Shown here in pieces: positions 5,909-6,039 of a stretch of 6,039 nt of DNA. This DNA comes from Porticoccaceae bacterium (GTDB taxonomy: Bacteria > Pseudomonadota > Gammaproteobacteria > Pseudomonadales > Porticoccaceae), in NCBI GenBank assembly GCA_030590275.1, contig JAUUYV010000123.1, positions 1 to 6,039 on the forward strand, given 5' to 3'. A model generated the notes under the pieces. It made no database searches. It had not been told where the DNA came from and worked only from the letters and a program-made list of their open reading frames with translations. Positions within the stretch are counted from its first letter, which is position 1. Every line of letters starts with the position of its first letter. Position numbers and translations under genes: made by a program.

Positions 5909-6039
5909 ATGGCAGCGATTACCCAGGCTTCATTTGAACCAGTTATTCATCCTCTCGGTCCCGCCATTGGCGCAATGATCGATAATATTGACTTATCCCT
6001 TGACCAAAGCGCGGAGACAATAGACCTGCTTTATCAAGC
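5909..6039 (+). CDS. TauD/TfdA-family 2-oxoglutarate/Fe(II) dioxygenase, N-terminal fragment (3' end outside window)
   Basis: Only 43 codons are present. The segment from residue 9 reads FEPVIHPLGPAIGAM and continues IDNIDLSLDQSAETI. This matches the TauD/TfdA N-terminal pattern of a short strand, P-L-x-P-x-I/L-G-A-x-I-x-x-I/V-D-L-S, then a helix. Family members couple decarboxylation of 2-oxoglutarate to oxidation of taurine, alkyl sulfates (AtsK-like), phenoxyalkanoates or other acids in the cytoplasm. The His-x-Asp...His iron ligands lie beyond the window, so neither activity nor substrate can be assigned. The neighbouring sulfatase makes a sulfate ester or sulfonate substrate attractive, but the family also includes many carboxylate oxidases. 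The start is supported by AGGAG at 5895-5899. The 86-nt gap to the sulfatase has no clear promoter, so co-transcription is likely but unproven. Confidence 0.8.
   Translation, partial: MAAITQASFEPVIHPLGPAIGAMIDNIDLSLDQSAETIDLLYQ

Overview
The window looks like a piece of a Gram-negative, probably marine, gammaproteobacterial heterotroph genome of medium GC content. The basis is the gene types: a lipobox-bearing sulfatase, an RND-type permease with large periplasmic loops, a TauD/TfdA-type dioxygenase and an acyl-CoA dehydrogenase of the lipid/steroid-catabolism type. Nothing in the sequence fixes the genus. All recognisable genes are on the + strand. No rRNA or tRNA gene, insertion sequence or CRISPR array is visible.

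Layout. Positions 1-139 are the last 45 codons of an acyl-CoA dehydrogenase. It is followed after 23 nt by a 66-aa single-span membrane protein (163-363) with its own Shine-Dalgarno (SD) sequence, probably in the same transcript. Next comes a gap of about 560 nt (364-921) with no convincing gene. It holds several short inverted repeats (384-511), an AT-rich block and a plausible sigma-70-type promoter (692-720). That promoter would drive the 799-aa MMPL/RND-family transporter (922-3321). After a 119-nt gap comes a 793-aa lipoprotein arylsulfatase of the type I, formylglycine-dependent class (3441-5822). An 86-nt gap then leads to the first 43 codons of a TauD/TfdA-family 2-oxoglutarate/Fe(II) dioxygenase (5909 to the window edge).

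Working model (inference). The transporter, envelope-anchored sulfatase and dioxygenase could form one pathway. Sulfate would be removed from an amphiphilic or aromatic sulfate ester in the periplasm, the hydrophobic part would be moved by the RND permease, and the dioxygenase would oxidise the same or a related compound. The acyl-CoA dehydrogenase upstream fits degradation of a hydrophobic carbon skeleton. The substrate cannot be read from the sequence.

The most notable single observation is in the sulfatase active site. The usual G-K-W-H motif reads G-K-W-D-H, so the position that normally carries a catalytic histidine is aspartate and a histidine follows immediately.
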